This document shows positions 34,622-47,297 of a stretch of DNA of 64,000 nucleotides, piece by piece. Location of the stretch: positions 1,302,001 to 1,366,000 of the forward strand of contig JAGTWJ010000019.1 of assembly GCA_020064725.1 (NCBI GenBank), read 5' to 3'. This DNA comes from Drechslerella dactyloides. Taxonomy: Eukaryota; Ascomycota; Orbiliomycetes; Orbiliales; Orbiliaceae. Every line of letters begins with the position of its first letter. The stretch's first letter is position 1. The notes under the pieces are model-generated. The model was not told the DNA's origin, did not search any database, and was given only the letters and a program-made list of their open reading frames with translations. A program made the position numbers and the translations under genes.

Positions 34622-37600
34622 CTAGTAAAGATCCCAGCCTAACTTCTGATAAATATCTGATTGATCATCGTCAATGTCCTCCTCGATATTGCGGGCAATC
34701 AATTCCCTGTTCGCGGGTGTTCCCGGCTTGGGCTTCTGCAATGGCGAGGAAGCAATAGTCTCGTCCTCGATCTCGGCGCGGAGAGATGCGCTCAGCTTGC
34801 TGGAGATGTTCGGCTTGGTGGGCGTTTCGGCGATCGAGTTCATGAAACCCTTGGCGAGGGAGCGACTCTCGATAGACGACGATCTGAATGGGTTCGTAGG
34901 TGTGGTACCGGACATGAAGATATTGGACTTGGTGGCGCCATGCAGTTTGAAAGTCTCGCTGAGAGATCTCTTCGCGGGCAACGGTGTCGCAGCGACGCCG
35001 GAGGGAGACGAGGGTATAAAGTTCAGCTGCGTTAGATCCTGCTGATGGAAAACAAGGCGACCACGGTCGACGCTATCAACACGTGGGGCCTTGGATGGCG
35101 TGGCTTCTGCTTCTGCGCTCTTGCGTTTGTTGACTGTCTTGATAGTCGATTGCGGGACGACGTTGACGGACGACAGGCGAGCAAAGTCGATGCTATCGAC
35201 ACGCGGGCCTTTGGACGGTGTCGCTTCAACGTGATCCATGCTCTTACGTTTCATGCTCTGCCTGAGGGTTGATTGCGGGACGACCTGGCTGGAAGATGGA
35301 GCGACGTCCTCTTCTTCGGCTATGAAGCTGGGAACATCAGGCTTTCTCTCCACGAGCTTTGCAGTCCTTGCATTCTTTCGTGGTGTTGCAGCAACTTGCA
35401 CCGTATTAGCGGCGGCAAGAGGGTTACGGAAGGTCTTCTTCGGCTTGCGTCCAGTGAATTTCATACGCTCTGCACGGGCCGAGACCATCTCTTCGGCAAC
35501 CGCTAGCCTGTTCGGCTTCGCAATGTTCTTGATCGCGTCTTTGAGATCAGTCTCTCCTTCGTTGGCAACTTTTCGCCTCTTCGCAACTTCAACGACTCTC
35601 TTATCGGCCGTTCTCTTGGTGTTGGTGATGCCGCCTCTGAACGAAGTCTTCATTGCTTCTTTCTCCTGTGAAACCTTTGCGGCAATCTCCAAACTGATGT
35701 CTTGGCTGTCTCCATGGAAGGAGGCGGAGACAGTTGAATCAGCTCTCTCGAAATGTGGTCGCCCGGCGGGCGCTGTGAGAGATCGCGAGAACACAGGTTT
35801 GCTCGAGAGAGAAGCCGAGAGCAATGTGCCATCTTCGTTTGGTTCTTGTGGGGCCATGGATTGCTCTTCCTGAGGCTGAACTTGCTTCTCCTCCTTCTTA
35901 GCCTGCTTAATTTTCCCTGTGCATTTAAATTTGATGTCCTCGCAGATACTCGGAAGGCGGGATGAATAGCTGCGCGCTCACATGTCAGTATGTCACATTG
36001 AAGGGAGAGTAATAGAGGCGGCTTACTATGCAAGGACTATCTCCGCGCAAAAGAGTCTGAGGCGATCCTTCTCGTCCTTCCGATTCTGCGCTGCGGCCGG
36101 CTGAGAGCCCTTAGCCTCACTGCCTGCCCCGATAGAATTCCAGATGCAGAGCCGGTCGACTAGTAGGTCGAGGAGAACTGTAGGCTCCATCTTCTTCCGC
36201 TTTTTACTCTTCTCTCCAGTTCTTGCTTTTTCTCTCCTTCTCCTCTTTCGCTCATCAGCCTTTTTCATCTTGTCGTAGTCCAACAGCTTCGACGGCGAGA
36301 GCTTGGACTTGATGGAGATGACCTCTAATAGCAAAATGATTTGCAATTCAGACCTGACCGATTGTTAGATACTGAGGTGTATGATCAGAGCTTATTGAAG
36401 ATACTACTTACTCTCGATATCGAAGATCATTAATGCTCCGCTGGATGTGCAAATCTTCCTGCTCTAGAGATCGGACTGGCCCGTCTTCCTCTGACAGGGA
36501 CCTCAGCCACTTGAGGACATATTTGATTTCATTGTCCTTCAGGCAAGCAGGCGCAATGATCGCGGACTCAAGATCTTCATTATTCATCTTGTCGACGATG
36601 CCAATCTGGCCACGCTTGGTCCTTGCGATGTCGAGGAGTGCGGTGCGATATTTCTCGTCGCTATCCTCGATGGGAAGCACCATGTTTTCGAGAAAGAGGA
36701 GGAGATCTAGGCGGGAGGATGGCGAATCCGCGCTGGTCTGGAAGACCACACGCGCCCGCGAGAGGGAGGATTTCGGGAGGTATTGCAACGGGCTCTGCAT
36801 CGGAGATTAGTTCAAGTTCAAGACTAAGATACGTGGGCGGGGTTTACCTTCGACGTGTACAGCAGTGTGTAGTACTGCTGTTTGAGCTGGGAGAGACAGG
36901 ATTCCGGCGACAAGGTTGGATCGCTGGCGGCCTTGGGCTCGGCGGCTGGCCCATTCTTAATGATACTGAGTAGAACAGATGGTCAGTATATCGATATCAG
37001 AAAGTAAAGGTCGGTTGAGGGGGCGTACGTCAGCGCCTTGGCCGCCTTAAGGACCTTGGTAAGCTTGACCTGGACCGGGGAAGCCGTAACATGGGCGTTC
37101 CTCAGCGCATTGCTGAGGATATTCTCGCCCAGTTCGGCCTCCCCCCACCAGAGCTCCGGGTCGGCCTCGTCCTCTTTCAGCTCCGTCGGCCGCCACCATT
37201 GGTCGTACTCCTTCTTGAGCTCTGCAGCCATCGCCCGCACCTCTTTTAATTTGAGGGTCTTGGACAGACGGAACAACGTGTAGTGCCCGGCGAAGCCGAC
37301 ACGTTGCACGGCTCCGAACTGCTTGCTGTTGTCGACCTTGACGACCATCACCACGTCCTGTGTGCCCAGGACGGGGATGTCGCCCTCGAACAGCTGGGCT
37401 TCGTTCTTGGCGTTGGCCCAGTCGAGATCGAGACGATCTCGAGGCAGGATGGCTGCTGGTGTGATTGAGACAAAGTCTCCGATGTCCACTCCAGGCTATC
37501 CAGATTACGTTAGTCAGCTTGCATGGAACGCAGAATTATCCGAGCGAAGAGAGGCGTACAGAGATGAGGAAGGGAGCTGGAAGCTCTAACAGCTTCTTCA

Positions 37601-37751
37601 GCTCGGCGCCGCTGGGCCGGCTGGCTTGCCTCTGGGGATCGCCATTGCCGGTGAGGTTAGTGATCTCCTCGGCCATCGTGAAGCTGAACGAGGCGGGCGA
37701 CTCGTCGGCGGGACCTTCAGTGTCCTCGACGACCGACTTTACGAACCGCAT
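34622..37751 (-). CDS. SLD3: DNA replication initiation factor Sld3 (Treslin-like)
   Basis: Six exons (minus strand) 37560-37751, 37029-37495, 36848-36965, 36412-36794, 36027-36353 and 34622-35969 give 944 residues. Sld3 recruits Cdc45 to origin-bound MCM and, once phosphorylated by CDK, binds the BRCT repeats of Dpb11 to start replication. The Sld3/Treslin domain spans about 240-520: TLLYTSKSPLQYLPKSSLSR, LKWLRSLSEEDGPVRSLEQE, a long basic KADERKRRRREKARTGEKSK segment, and LLVDRLCIW with CAEIVLAYYSSRLPSICEDI. The C-terminal ~380 residues are disordered and rich in S/T-P. They contain a tandem duplication (725-765 and 766-806) with CDK consensus sites T746 and T786, each TPSK. The N-terminus at 37751 gives a coherent domain start. 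All splices keep frame. Confidence 0.9.
35039..35284 (-). repeat. Intragenic tandem duplication (2 x 41 codons) in SLD3
   Basis: Two adjacent 123-bp units encode VVPQST..KRKS..EATPSK.PRVDS.D..RL. The DNA copies are still clearly similar (both begin with a GTCGTCCCGCAATC-like sequence on the coding strand), so the duplication is moderately old or constrained. Each unit has one full CDK site (TPSK) preceded by a basic KRKS. Confidence 0.85.
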
Positions 37752-40687
37752 TGTGTGCGGCGCGTGGGGGTGACCAAAACAGGGGGGTGATTGTCAAGCG
37801 ACGGTCGAGCGATGGTGGAGCGATAGATGGCCAGCGGCCGAGAAAGGGAAGTGCACACGACGCGATTGGGTAGGAAGCAGCAGGATGAACGGTGGAGGGA
37901 GATCGATGGCGGTGATGGTGACAATCGATGGCGGTGACAGGTGCGATGGGCGACGTCGAGTGGTGGGACGGCGGGGGAGCTGCTGCATCGGGCGGCGACA
38001 ACAACGCGTCGTCGGCGCGCATTAACGTGCCCGATTTTGTGCGACCAAGCCCTGGCAGCACCAACACGGCGCAACGCAGAACGCCCGTCCTGCAACACAC
38101 GCACATCTCGTCCCGATCGGGAAATTGCACCCCGAAGAGGAAGGTTTGACCGTCGCAAACTTTTCGAGAGGAGGCGCAACGCATCTCTGCCCTACGCAAC
38201 GCACGCAAGGGGCCCAATACCTTCATCTCGTCTTCTCGCAAACCCTCTCCTTCGTTCAGTTTTGCATTGTCCCGATGGAATGCAGGTGCAGATGTTTATT
38301 CTCGCCAGCCGACGGAGCTTCGGCGAGGGCAGCAAAACCTCGAGCAGGCGGAAGTTACCAGTTCCGTGAGCTCTGTCTCGAATTGCCCTGGTTGCAGTTA
38401 GCGCTCGTCTCGCTTCCGAACTTGCGAGCGGTCAGCAGCCATGGCATGGCAATAAGAGTCTCAAGCATCAGCACAGCCTCCAGCCACGCCAAAAATGCCC
38501 GCAAAACGAAGAGCCGGGCTTGACCAAGAGAGTCCCCTGGGGGTTTCCGGTGGAGTCCGAGCTTGTCCTACTTAATATCACGGTATCACAACGGCCGTTT
38601 CGTTTCAGGGCCTTGTCATAGGCAAAATGTGAAATGTGAGTGCACGGGGATACAAGCTTGACGGTTCTCTTGTTCTCAACGTGATACGAAGGTCACAGCA
38701 CAGACGCGCCCTATATATACACTAAGTGCTTAGTGTAGACACTAGCATGCATACTTGGTAGGAACCGTCCTAACGTGAGGAGCTATAGACACTCTCGGAG
38801 GACAATCAGACGGGCACAAACTGTCCCAAGTTACATGCATTCCGTACTCGGACAGACAAACCTCGGTCGTGTGATGCCTCATTTCCGACGCTCCAGAAAG
38901 TGGCCGGACAAAACGGCGAAGAGCACCAAGCCAACTCCATGTACGAGCTACGAAGATGCGCATACGAGCAGAATCCACGCGAACGAAGTGCAGTGCAGTA
39001 GTCCATGCATGCATGCACGAAAGTTAAAGGACCGAGGTCACGTTGCACGTTTAATTGCTGGGCCCCGGCCTGGCTTGCGACCAAGCTCGCATGTCCCCGG
39101 ACGGCCGATTGCCCGTTCGAACGGCTGCCACGCAGAATTTAAAAGGCAACGCAAATTGTCGCAACCACCTTGCAGGCTTTATCATCATGATCGAGAATCG
39201 ATCGAGTTTGCAAGCTCGACTGCGAACGGGAGCTTTTCACGTTCGAGCAGGTCCTCTCGAGCTGGGCCCCTGCTCGTGCATCATGCTTGTCATGCGGGCG
39301 TGTGATTCGCCAGATCCATCAACGACCCGGCAGGCCCAATGAGATTTGGGCCTGTCAATCCTGGAAGCTTTCTGATTAGCTCTCTTAACCGCCAATCAAA
39401 CCCGAGGCCCCTTTTTCCCAGGCATTCCCCGCAAGAAAACTCCATTAGAAAGACTGGACCAGGGCCGAGCTGGACCGACTAATCCTCTTTCTTGATCTTG
39501 CACATGCATCATTCCATGCACCGTAAACGTGGATTGAATGCAGCAGAGGGCCAGTTGTTCTGTTCATCCTTCCTTCGTTCATGCGCATGCTTCCTTCACC
39601 GTTCCCAACTATTCTTCTTTCCTTCTAAGCTATATTATATTCTCTTCTAAGGTCACCCGAAACATTTTTTTCTGGTTTTTATTTTTCCCTTTCTGCTCCA
39701 TTCTCTTGGCTCCGAAACATATCTTTCGACTGATATCCAATTCCTTGCCCCTACGCATTGCAAACCAATTTGAGTCTCAACCTTGCAGGCCCGGCTCGTT
39801 CTTCGCTCGACGATTTTCCTTTGTGATCCAGTCGCATAGATTGGCCGCTGCTCGCTCGACCAAAGATAGCAGGTCTGAAAGCAACCGGTCCATCAAGCTG
39901 CTTGGTTTAACCGATGCTAGCCCATTGACCCTGCAAATTAGGTGGCAGGCATCCACACCGCATTTCGGGGTTTCAGAGCCAGGGCCTGCTCTCAACCGAA
40001 CGGTCTCTCATCGTCGGATATTCGAGATTTCGTCCCTATCAACAAACCAACTTGTCTCAACTAGGCCCGTCTATTTTTTGCTTCCCTTATCTTTTCATTT
40101 AGGCACTTGCTGTGGTTGGCTCGGACCCTTCCTGCTTCTGATCACCTCGCGCCGCTGTCAGATTTGAGAGTGGGCCCTCCACTCTCGCAAATCCCCAATC
40201 GTCGCAGAACCCAGCATCATTATCACATCCGCTTTTGTTTTGGAGACGTGGGTGTCCAATTTCCCCAGAGGACGGGCAAATTAACAGGCCTCTCCTTTTC
40301 AACCCAATCCGAGCGAACCTGCTGCCCTCTCACATTTTCTTGCATCTGACCTTGCTTGGGGGCATTCTCTGGTCGTTATTCGCTCGTTCTTTCCCACTCA
40401 CGCGGTCCCTCTCTCAATGCTCTTATTGTTGTAACGGCGTGGTGGGCGCCTAAACATCATTCGCATTGCAGCCTCTAGCGCTTTGCGCCCTTTCGGTCAT
40501 TTCGAGGAAGAGGGCAAACCGATTGAGTCTCCCAATTTCAGCACCAAGCTCCGGTTCAGGTTCAGGTTCGGGACCAGGAGCCGTCAGCGCAGTAGCGGCA
40601 GTCACACCAGTCACAGCAACAGCAGCGGCAGCATTAGCAGCTTCACCCTATTGCTATCAGTATCAGAGATATTCCTCTTCGCCAATC
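37752..40687. other. Divergent 2.9-kb spacer between SLD3 and the coiled-coil gene
   Basis: No gene called. The right part (about 39.5-40.7 kb) is strongly pyrimidine-rich on the + strand, as expected of a fungal promoter and long 5' leader for the + strand coiled-coil gene. A 209-codon frame there (39538-40167) has the composition of translated CT-rich DNA and is rejected. Confidence 0.45.
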
Positions 40688-43600
40688 ATGGAGAGCCCAC
40701 TGCGGAGATCGATGCTTATTGATACTTCACTATTCCCCCAACCCCCGTCCCGGAATCGCGCAGTGGCTCCTGCCAATGCCTCTTCTGCCGCTACTCGCAC
40801 GCCGACTCAATCTTTCTTCCGTCAATCCGTCTCCTCCACCTCTTCCTCTATACCATACAGCCCTCCCCCACCCCATCATTCCAAGGACCGCTCATTCTCT
40901 TCGACAACGGGACATTCCAAGTCGTCATCGTCGGACTTCTATTCGCATCTGACGGCTGCATCCACTCGTTCGTCCGTGTACTCCGAAGATAACGACCTTG
41001 ATAATACCTTTGACCTACGAATCCAATCGCCCGTCACCGCCACGACATCGCCGGGTATCGACAGCACTGGTGAAAGCCCAGTCGACCCATTCTTCAAGCA
41101 ATATCACTCAGCGCCGCCAAAGTCGCCCGTTCTCGAACTGTTCCGCAGTCAGCTTAGCGATAGGTGAGTAATTTCTTACAAACGTCGAGGGCGAGCCCAG
41201 ATGCGGTAAACGTGTGTTCGTGCGCACTGTTGTTGCCTGTTGCTAGTGCTTTATATGCGGTCCAGAAGGAGGAGAACGGTGATCCTGTGCCTTCATTGTT
41301 AAATTGCCTGTCATGTCGTCAATGTTCATGTTGGAGCGCGGGATATATAAAGCCTGTCGTTGCGGTTGTGCAGGCGTGGCGGTCACGTTGTAGGAGCGAG
41401 ACATCAGGCTGCGCTGCCACCGGTTGTGTTTCCTGCGGTGCGACCTTGCTGCACCACTTGCGACATATTACATACACACGCATACGCATCAACCACCCCC
41501 TCCCAACGTCCGCTTTATTTTTATATCATGCCTGCGATGTTTCGAGACTAACCAAGGGCACCTTCTACTCGGCTTCGACTGCATCAGATCTCCTGTTGCA
41601 TCTCCTATCCGCTGGAGCCTCGACCTGTTCAGCGGTTCCCTGCACTCACAGACGCATGCGTCCGCTGCTGCGCATGTGCCACACTCACCTCTCCGTCATC
41701 CGCTGCACCAGAACCTATCCAGCTCCGACATTGGCAGCGTCGACCAGACCCCACGGAAGCCTGAAACATCCCAGGCCTCAGCTTCGACACCTGATGTGAT
41801 AAGTGCCCCACAGGCCACCAGCCCTCAGCAAAGCCACAATTATCCCTCCATATCAAGTCGCATTATCGACCAATTCCCCATCAGCACTGAACGGATCTCG
41901 AAGATTTTCACCATGCCTCATGTCGTCACGCAGCCCACAGTGTCAAATACCAACATGCTCAATCGGAGCAATTCAGCCAGCTCGGACTCGTCGTTCGTGC
42001 CCCGGACACCCGTCAGAACCAAAACCGCAGGCGGGAAATTTGGAAGCTTTTTCGGATGGGGTTCATCCACGACACAGGACATCTCGCCGACGGACGACAA
42101 CCGTATTTCGTTAGCGGAACAGCGGATGTCCAAGATACCCAGCAATATCGATGTCTCGCTGGCTAATTCCCAGCCGTCACATCCCAAGAGAACCGACTCC
42201 GGCATTTCGTTGCCGCCGAGGACCCCGATGACGGTTGAAGAAACTCTGGAGGAGGAGTTACGGATAATCTCAGCGGACCTCGCAGCTTCGATACGGCGAG
42301 AGTTGGAACTGGAGGATCTTGTAGAATCGCTACAGACCACCGCCGATTCGCAAGGAAAGTTAGGAACCAATGCCGGAAAACGGACAAGCGATTACTTCTC
42401 GGACGCCGGGACGGGGACATCCAGCTACGACTTGGACCTGCCGTCTAAGGAGCAGCTTGATTACGATCGCGTCGTTCGGAAGAGCGAGCAAGCCCAGGCG
42501 CAAATCCGACTGGAACTGACCCAGAAAATCCAGGATGAGAGGCAACGACGGAAGGGAGTAGAACTGCAGGTCCGGGAACTGGAAGAGTTGGTATCGCAAG
42601 TAGATGCGCCGAGCGGCCTACGACCTGCATCGCCTGGCCGGATACGAGACCTGGAAATCGCCCTCGACGACGCTCGACGGAAACTCTCCGAGGAACGAAA
42701 CCTCAAGGCTAACTTCGAAGACCTCGTGAAGGCCATCAGGGACGAACTGCAAGGCTACAGAAACGAGCGCGACAACCTCCGCGACGAAGTCGTCCCGCAA
42801 CTCAGAGCCCGTGTCGAGGGCCTGGAAGCCGAACTAGCGGAGTCTCAGAAAACCCCCTACGAAGCCACGAAAATGCAACAGGAGATTGATGACCTGCGCC
42901 AAAAGTACGCCCAGCTCATGGAATCCAACCGACAGATGGTCGAGAGCCACGGACAATCCGAGCATATGCTCCACTCAGCACCAGCATCAGCATCCACGCC
43001 AACCACGCCAGGTTCCGCCATGTTCAAAGACCGTGAGTCCCTCCTGGAACGGCTAAGGGATATCGAAGCCCAGCGGGACGCTCTGCAGCTTGGCCTTCGC
43101 AACCTCCGCATGCGCACCGAGGTGGACAACAAGAAGGCGTCCGAGCGTATCCGCACTCTTGAGTGGGAAAGGGCCCGTGCCCTGCGCCCCAGCTACCGCA
43201 AGATGCGAAAGGATAAGGAGAACGCGGCTTTCAAGAACCAATTGGAGCGGCTACGACACCGGTCCGACAACGCCGTTGACTCCAAGTATGTCTGCGAACG
43301 CAACCTCGCCTCGCTGAGGCTTGATCTCGACCGCTCCGAGCAGGAACTGGAAGATCTTCGTGCTCTTCTTCGGGAGCAGGACGACCTCGCCCGCCAGATG
43401 GAGGAACTCCAGGAATCCTGCAAGCAACTCGTCGCCCAATCCGAAGGAGGCGAGGATATGGAGCAGCTTGCTTCCGAACTCCGCTCGCGCGCCGTTGTCA
43501 ATGCCATGCTGCGGAAGCGTCTGGTCGATGCTATCGAGAAAGGAGACCAGGAGCGCCTGATGGCCAACAGTAAGATCAACGCCTTCTGCGAGCTGCTCAA

Positions 43601-44003
43601 GTCGCTGGAAGAGAAGATTGGCGACGCCCAGCACGACCTCGACGAAGCCGCCCACGAGCGCGACCAGGAAGCCAAGGACATCAAGGACACCAAGTCGATC
43701 TCCCTCCGCCGGATCGATGAGAACGCCGCCCTGACCACCCAGTCGCGGTCGCCAGTCATCACCGGCAAGAAGCCCAAGATCGCTCGGGAAGGCAGCCGAT
43801 CCAAGGATACCCGCGTCTACGTCCTGCAGCACCGCGTTGAGCAGCTGGAGAAGGCTATCACCAATACGGACATCGAGATGGAGGACCTCGAGTCGCGTCT
43901 TAATGTGACGCTGCTCGAAGCGTCCGAACTCCGCTCCGAGACCCAGCAATCCTTTCAGCACATCGGCGCGCTGCGCTCCAAACTCGCCACTCTCCAATCC
44001 TAA
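40688..44003 (+). CDS. Conserved fungal coiled-coil protein of unknown function
   Basis: Two exons, 40688-41163 and 41588-44003, give 963 residues. Residues 1-330 are disordered and rich in Ser, Thr and Pro (for example SSTSSSIPYSPPPPHH), with many S-P/T-P sites. From about 340 to the end it is almost continuous coiled coil with heptad-rich segments such as LEDLVESLQT, LEELVSQVD and VEQLEKAITN, broken near 520-540 by a Ser/Pro/Thr linker. I see no enzymatic motif, membrane span or signal peptide. Long fungal proteins of this layout are often labelled 'intracellular transport' or Uso1-like from coiled-coil similarity alone, which I do not consider evidence of function. The ATG at 40688 is the first ATG of its frame. 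The 424-nt intron is long for this window; its acceptor at 41587 is the one that keeps phase. Confidence 0.8.
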
Positions 44004-47000
44004 CCGTCGGATCAAACCGAATCGACATTCATCACTGTCATTGTCTCTTAGCGAGCCTTTGCCTTTTGTTTCGTCTGCAGCGTTCTGAGCCCACGAGACA
44101 CGAATCTCCTTTGCTTCAATCGCATGCGCTCACCAACCACTTTTATTTCTGGCCTTCATAACGAACCGGTGTTCTGTTCTTCCTTTCTTCTCTTCCTCAT
44201 CTTTCGTTTCTCACAGTATATACCTTTTAATGGCGGGCTTCTGGCAAATTTTCCATACTTCTCTTCACCTGGGCCCCCCAATCACCATTGCGCTTCGACA
44301 GTTGCCTCCGTTTCTACACTGCGACGTGCCGGCGAGCCGTTGCTGTTAATTCTAATATCTAATCTAGAGGCTTACTGCATTTAATCCTTAATAGTATCTA
44401 TCAATCTATCTATCGATATCTAGCATTTGGGGAGTTACATTCTTTTTTTCATTCATATCACATTTATTGATTCATTCCACATTTCCTTTCTTCAACTGAT
44501 ACCTTATAGAACTGAATCATTTTTTTTCTTACCGGTGTCCGTTATTGTCCTTGTGGATTTTTCACATTGGATTATTTTCTTTTCTTTTTCTTTTGTCACT
44601 TCATCAGCCTTTCAGACTGTGTACGATACGGTATTTTTGCGAGCGGGTTTGCGTGTACTATGGCTTTTTGGCTCGGTTCGGTTCGGTTTTCTGTTGCCTC
44701 AATCACATCACCTGTATATTGGTCGCGCGCACCAGCCAGATTTTTCTCCTTCCTTCCTGTTTTGGCCACTTTCCTTTTTGCAATCCCCCAACTCCCACAT
44801 TCTCCAGCGCTCGTTTATTCATTTACCTTCTTATTCTCGATTGTAATATTAGTGTATGTGTCCATGTACGTTCGTATGGTCGGACGGACAGGCATGTATG
44901 CCCCGTTCATCGATGTCCCCGGTTGTGAGGGAACGAGGATGAGGGGTGAAGGCAGGGGCGGGGGATCTGGCTGGGTCTGGGGCTAATCTTTGGATGACCG
45001 GATGCATCTGCATTTTCGCATTTGCAGATGATCTCGGATGAATGATGGGCAGGCGGATAGGATAGTAGATAGACAGATCAGATAGAGAGAGGAAGATCGA
45101 AGAATTGAATCCAACTTGCGGGGTTTACCGACCTTCCGCCTGTTGATTGACCTTGGAATTTAATTACAAATATGCCTGCATGCATGTATCCCGTAACGAC
45201 TTAGCTTTGAGGCCAGAACTTGCCTGGTGGCTGTCAGTGTAGATTGCTGTGCCCGAGGGCGTTCCAACGTCCCGTCCTCCTGGTTCGTGCGTGTTCTGTT
45301 GACTCTGCGGATGAGAAGCCAACTTGGGATGGATGCCCCGTGCGTTTGCATTTAACTCTGAGTGGTGAAGTTTCAAAAATTATCAGATGCGGATGTGATA
45401 TCAACAAATGTCTGTGCTGTGCGCACTCCGTAAATGTGACAAAGAGGACGGAAATCCAGGGTCCATCGCATTGTTGCTTCGAATTCTCGGCCCTCCACTC
45501 GCGGGTGCGCGCAATCAGAGTGGGGGGGAAATTGGACCATGAAGCCATCTCATTCGCCACCGCGCCAGAAAATTCAAGCTAAGAACAGAAAGCAGAAAAG
45601 CCGTGAGTGTCAGGCCAAATTATATCACATCAAAGCCGGCCGGCCATTGCAATTGCAGAGGTGCCCCTGAGACGCGACAGCGGTCGTAATACGAAGTATT
45701 GCAACAGCAGTTTCAGATCGTCAAAGTCAATTGGAAAGTTAAATTCGCCCGCCCGTCCTTCTTACGTTCTTCGGCTGTGACCGTCGAGCGCGGTCGGAAT
45801 CGTAAAATGATGCTTGCGTGCCAAGAGTCATGTCACTGGCCGCGGCCGTCCAAGTTGAAATTTGCAGGTTGGATAATATAACCATCGCGAAGTCGCCCCT
45901 ATCGAGTGCGACGTCAGGCGATTCGATGCGATGTCAGGCTGCATCTGTATGGTCAGTTAACGTTAGCTGTGGGGGCCACGCATATGCAGGGACACAGACA
46001 CCTGCGCGTTCGTGGGATGAGATGCAGTGCACTGACAGTTGTGTCTGCAGTCTGCGTCTGTCAGCGTTTCTGTGCATCTGGCGTGCAGCTGCCGGCCGTC
46101 AAAGCGAGCGGCAGACAAACAGGCTAACGCGCTCCCTGCAGCGAAACGAAACGTGTGCGTCGACTGCATCTGTTACCTTACATGCCATCCTTGAAACGAA
46201 CGCCAACTTCCATCTGCAATCGAATGTATGTGATATTGAACAATTGTAGTGTTTTGCAATTTCTACCTCGTATGTAAACGAGACGCCATCTTGCCGTTCA
46301 ACCTAGCTAGCTAGCTAAGCCGCAAAGTTGGATCTACAGCGTGCATTAATTGCCCAGTTTACCCGCCGGCTGATATCATACGGCCTGCTTATCGACAGGA
46401 CAGATGGATAGCATCGAATCCATGTCCTTAGCCAAGCAGTTTGCAAATTTGTGGGGTTGTTTAATATATCTGCGGGATCGATGCCTAATATGAGGGACTG
46501 GCGAGCGGGAGATGACACGATGTCGCTCGCGTACTCGGGAATATATCGATGCTACACTACGTTTAATTTTAAAAAATGAATATCTCGAGGAGGTGGGGTA
46601 TCGAGTGCGATGCCTAGTATATCTACATGCATTTTATATCTGTTGAAATTGCGATAGTGATGCCTCTATCGTGTGCAAGCTGGTGGAGCACCTTGATAAT
46701 CCGTGGATCGATAGTATATACCGGCGACTTCCGCTATATCTGGAAGCCAGATCGTATAAAAAGCATTGCCGTATTCGAGAGATATGTAGGTGTATCCGAA
46801 CTACACTAGAACATATATATGTACAGGTCCGTAAGCAAATTCTGAATATCAGATATCTAGATGCTGAGCTCGAGGTGGGAGCATGATTTGAGCCAGCCTA
46901 TATAGCGAGCAAATCTAGATCGATAGCTGGTATACTATTGTATCACTAAACTTGTACGATGAAAACCCGTAGGATATGCTAGAATGCTGGATGTGATTAT

Positions 47001-47297
47001 GCATGTATATATATATGTATATCTTGGTCTCCAAAGCTTACAACGACGTCGACAGATCCCGTAATTGTATCGACCTAAGCTAGGTGAAAGTAAAATGCTC
47101 TAAGAACATATCAACCCAAATGGAAAAGATCCACACCAAGATTAAGGAAAAGTGTCGATGTTTGCAACTACGCTTTGTATCTCCAACGGGAACGCTGAGG
47201 GGAATAAATGTTAGGAAGATCGGATGTGCAGCTGCCGTACAACTTGACTAGGTCCGAGGCGAGGGAAGGCTGGAGGTTGTGAATATGCGTCGAGATT
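44004..47297. other. 3.3-kb tail-to-tail spacer
   Basis: The first kilobase (44.0-45.0 kb) is T- and pyrimidine-rich on the + strand, likely a long 3' untranslated region of the coiled-coil gene. From about 46.2 kb the sequence becomes AT-rich with short TA runs (46986-47010). No gene recognised. Confidence 0.45.

Noticed and set aside
39538..40167. 209-codon open frame with hydrophobic-looking stretches
   Set aside because: The sequence is CT-rich promoter or leader DNA; translation of pyrimidine-rich DNA gives F/S/L/P runs. No ATG at its start and no family similarity.
41164..41799. 211-codon frame through the coiled-coil gene intron
   Set aside because: It needs no-splice read-through and destroys the conserved downstream coiled-coil frame; treated as intron plus shadow of exon 2.
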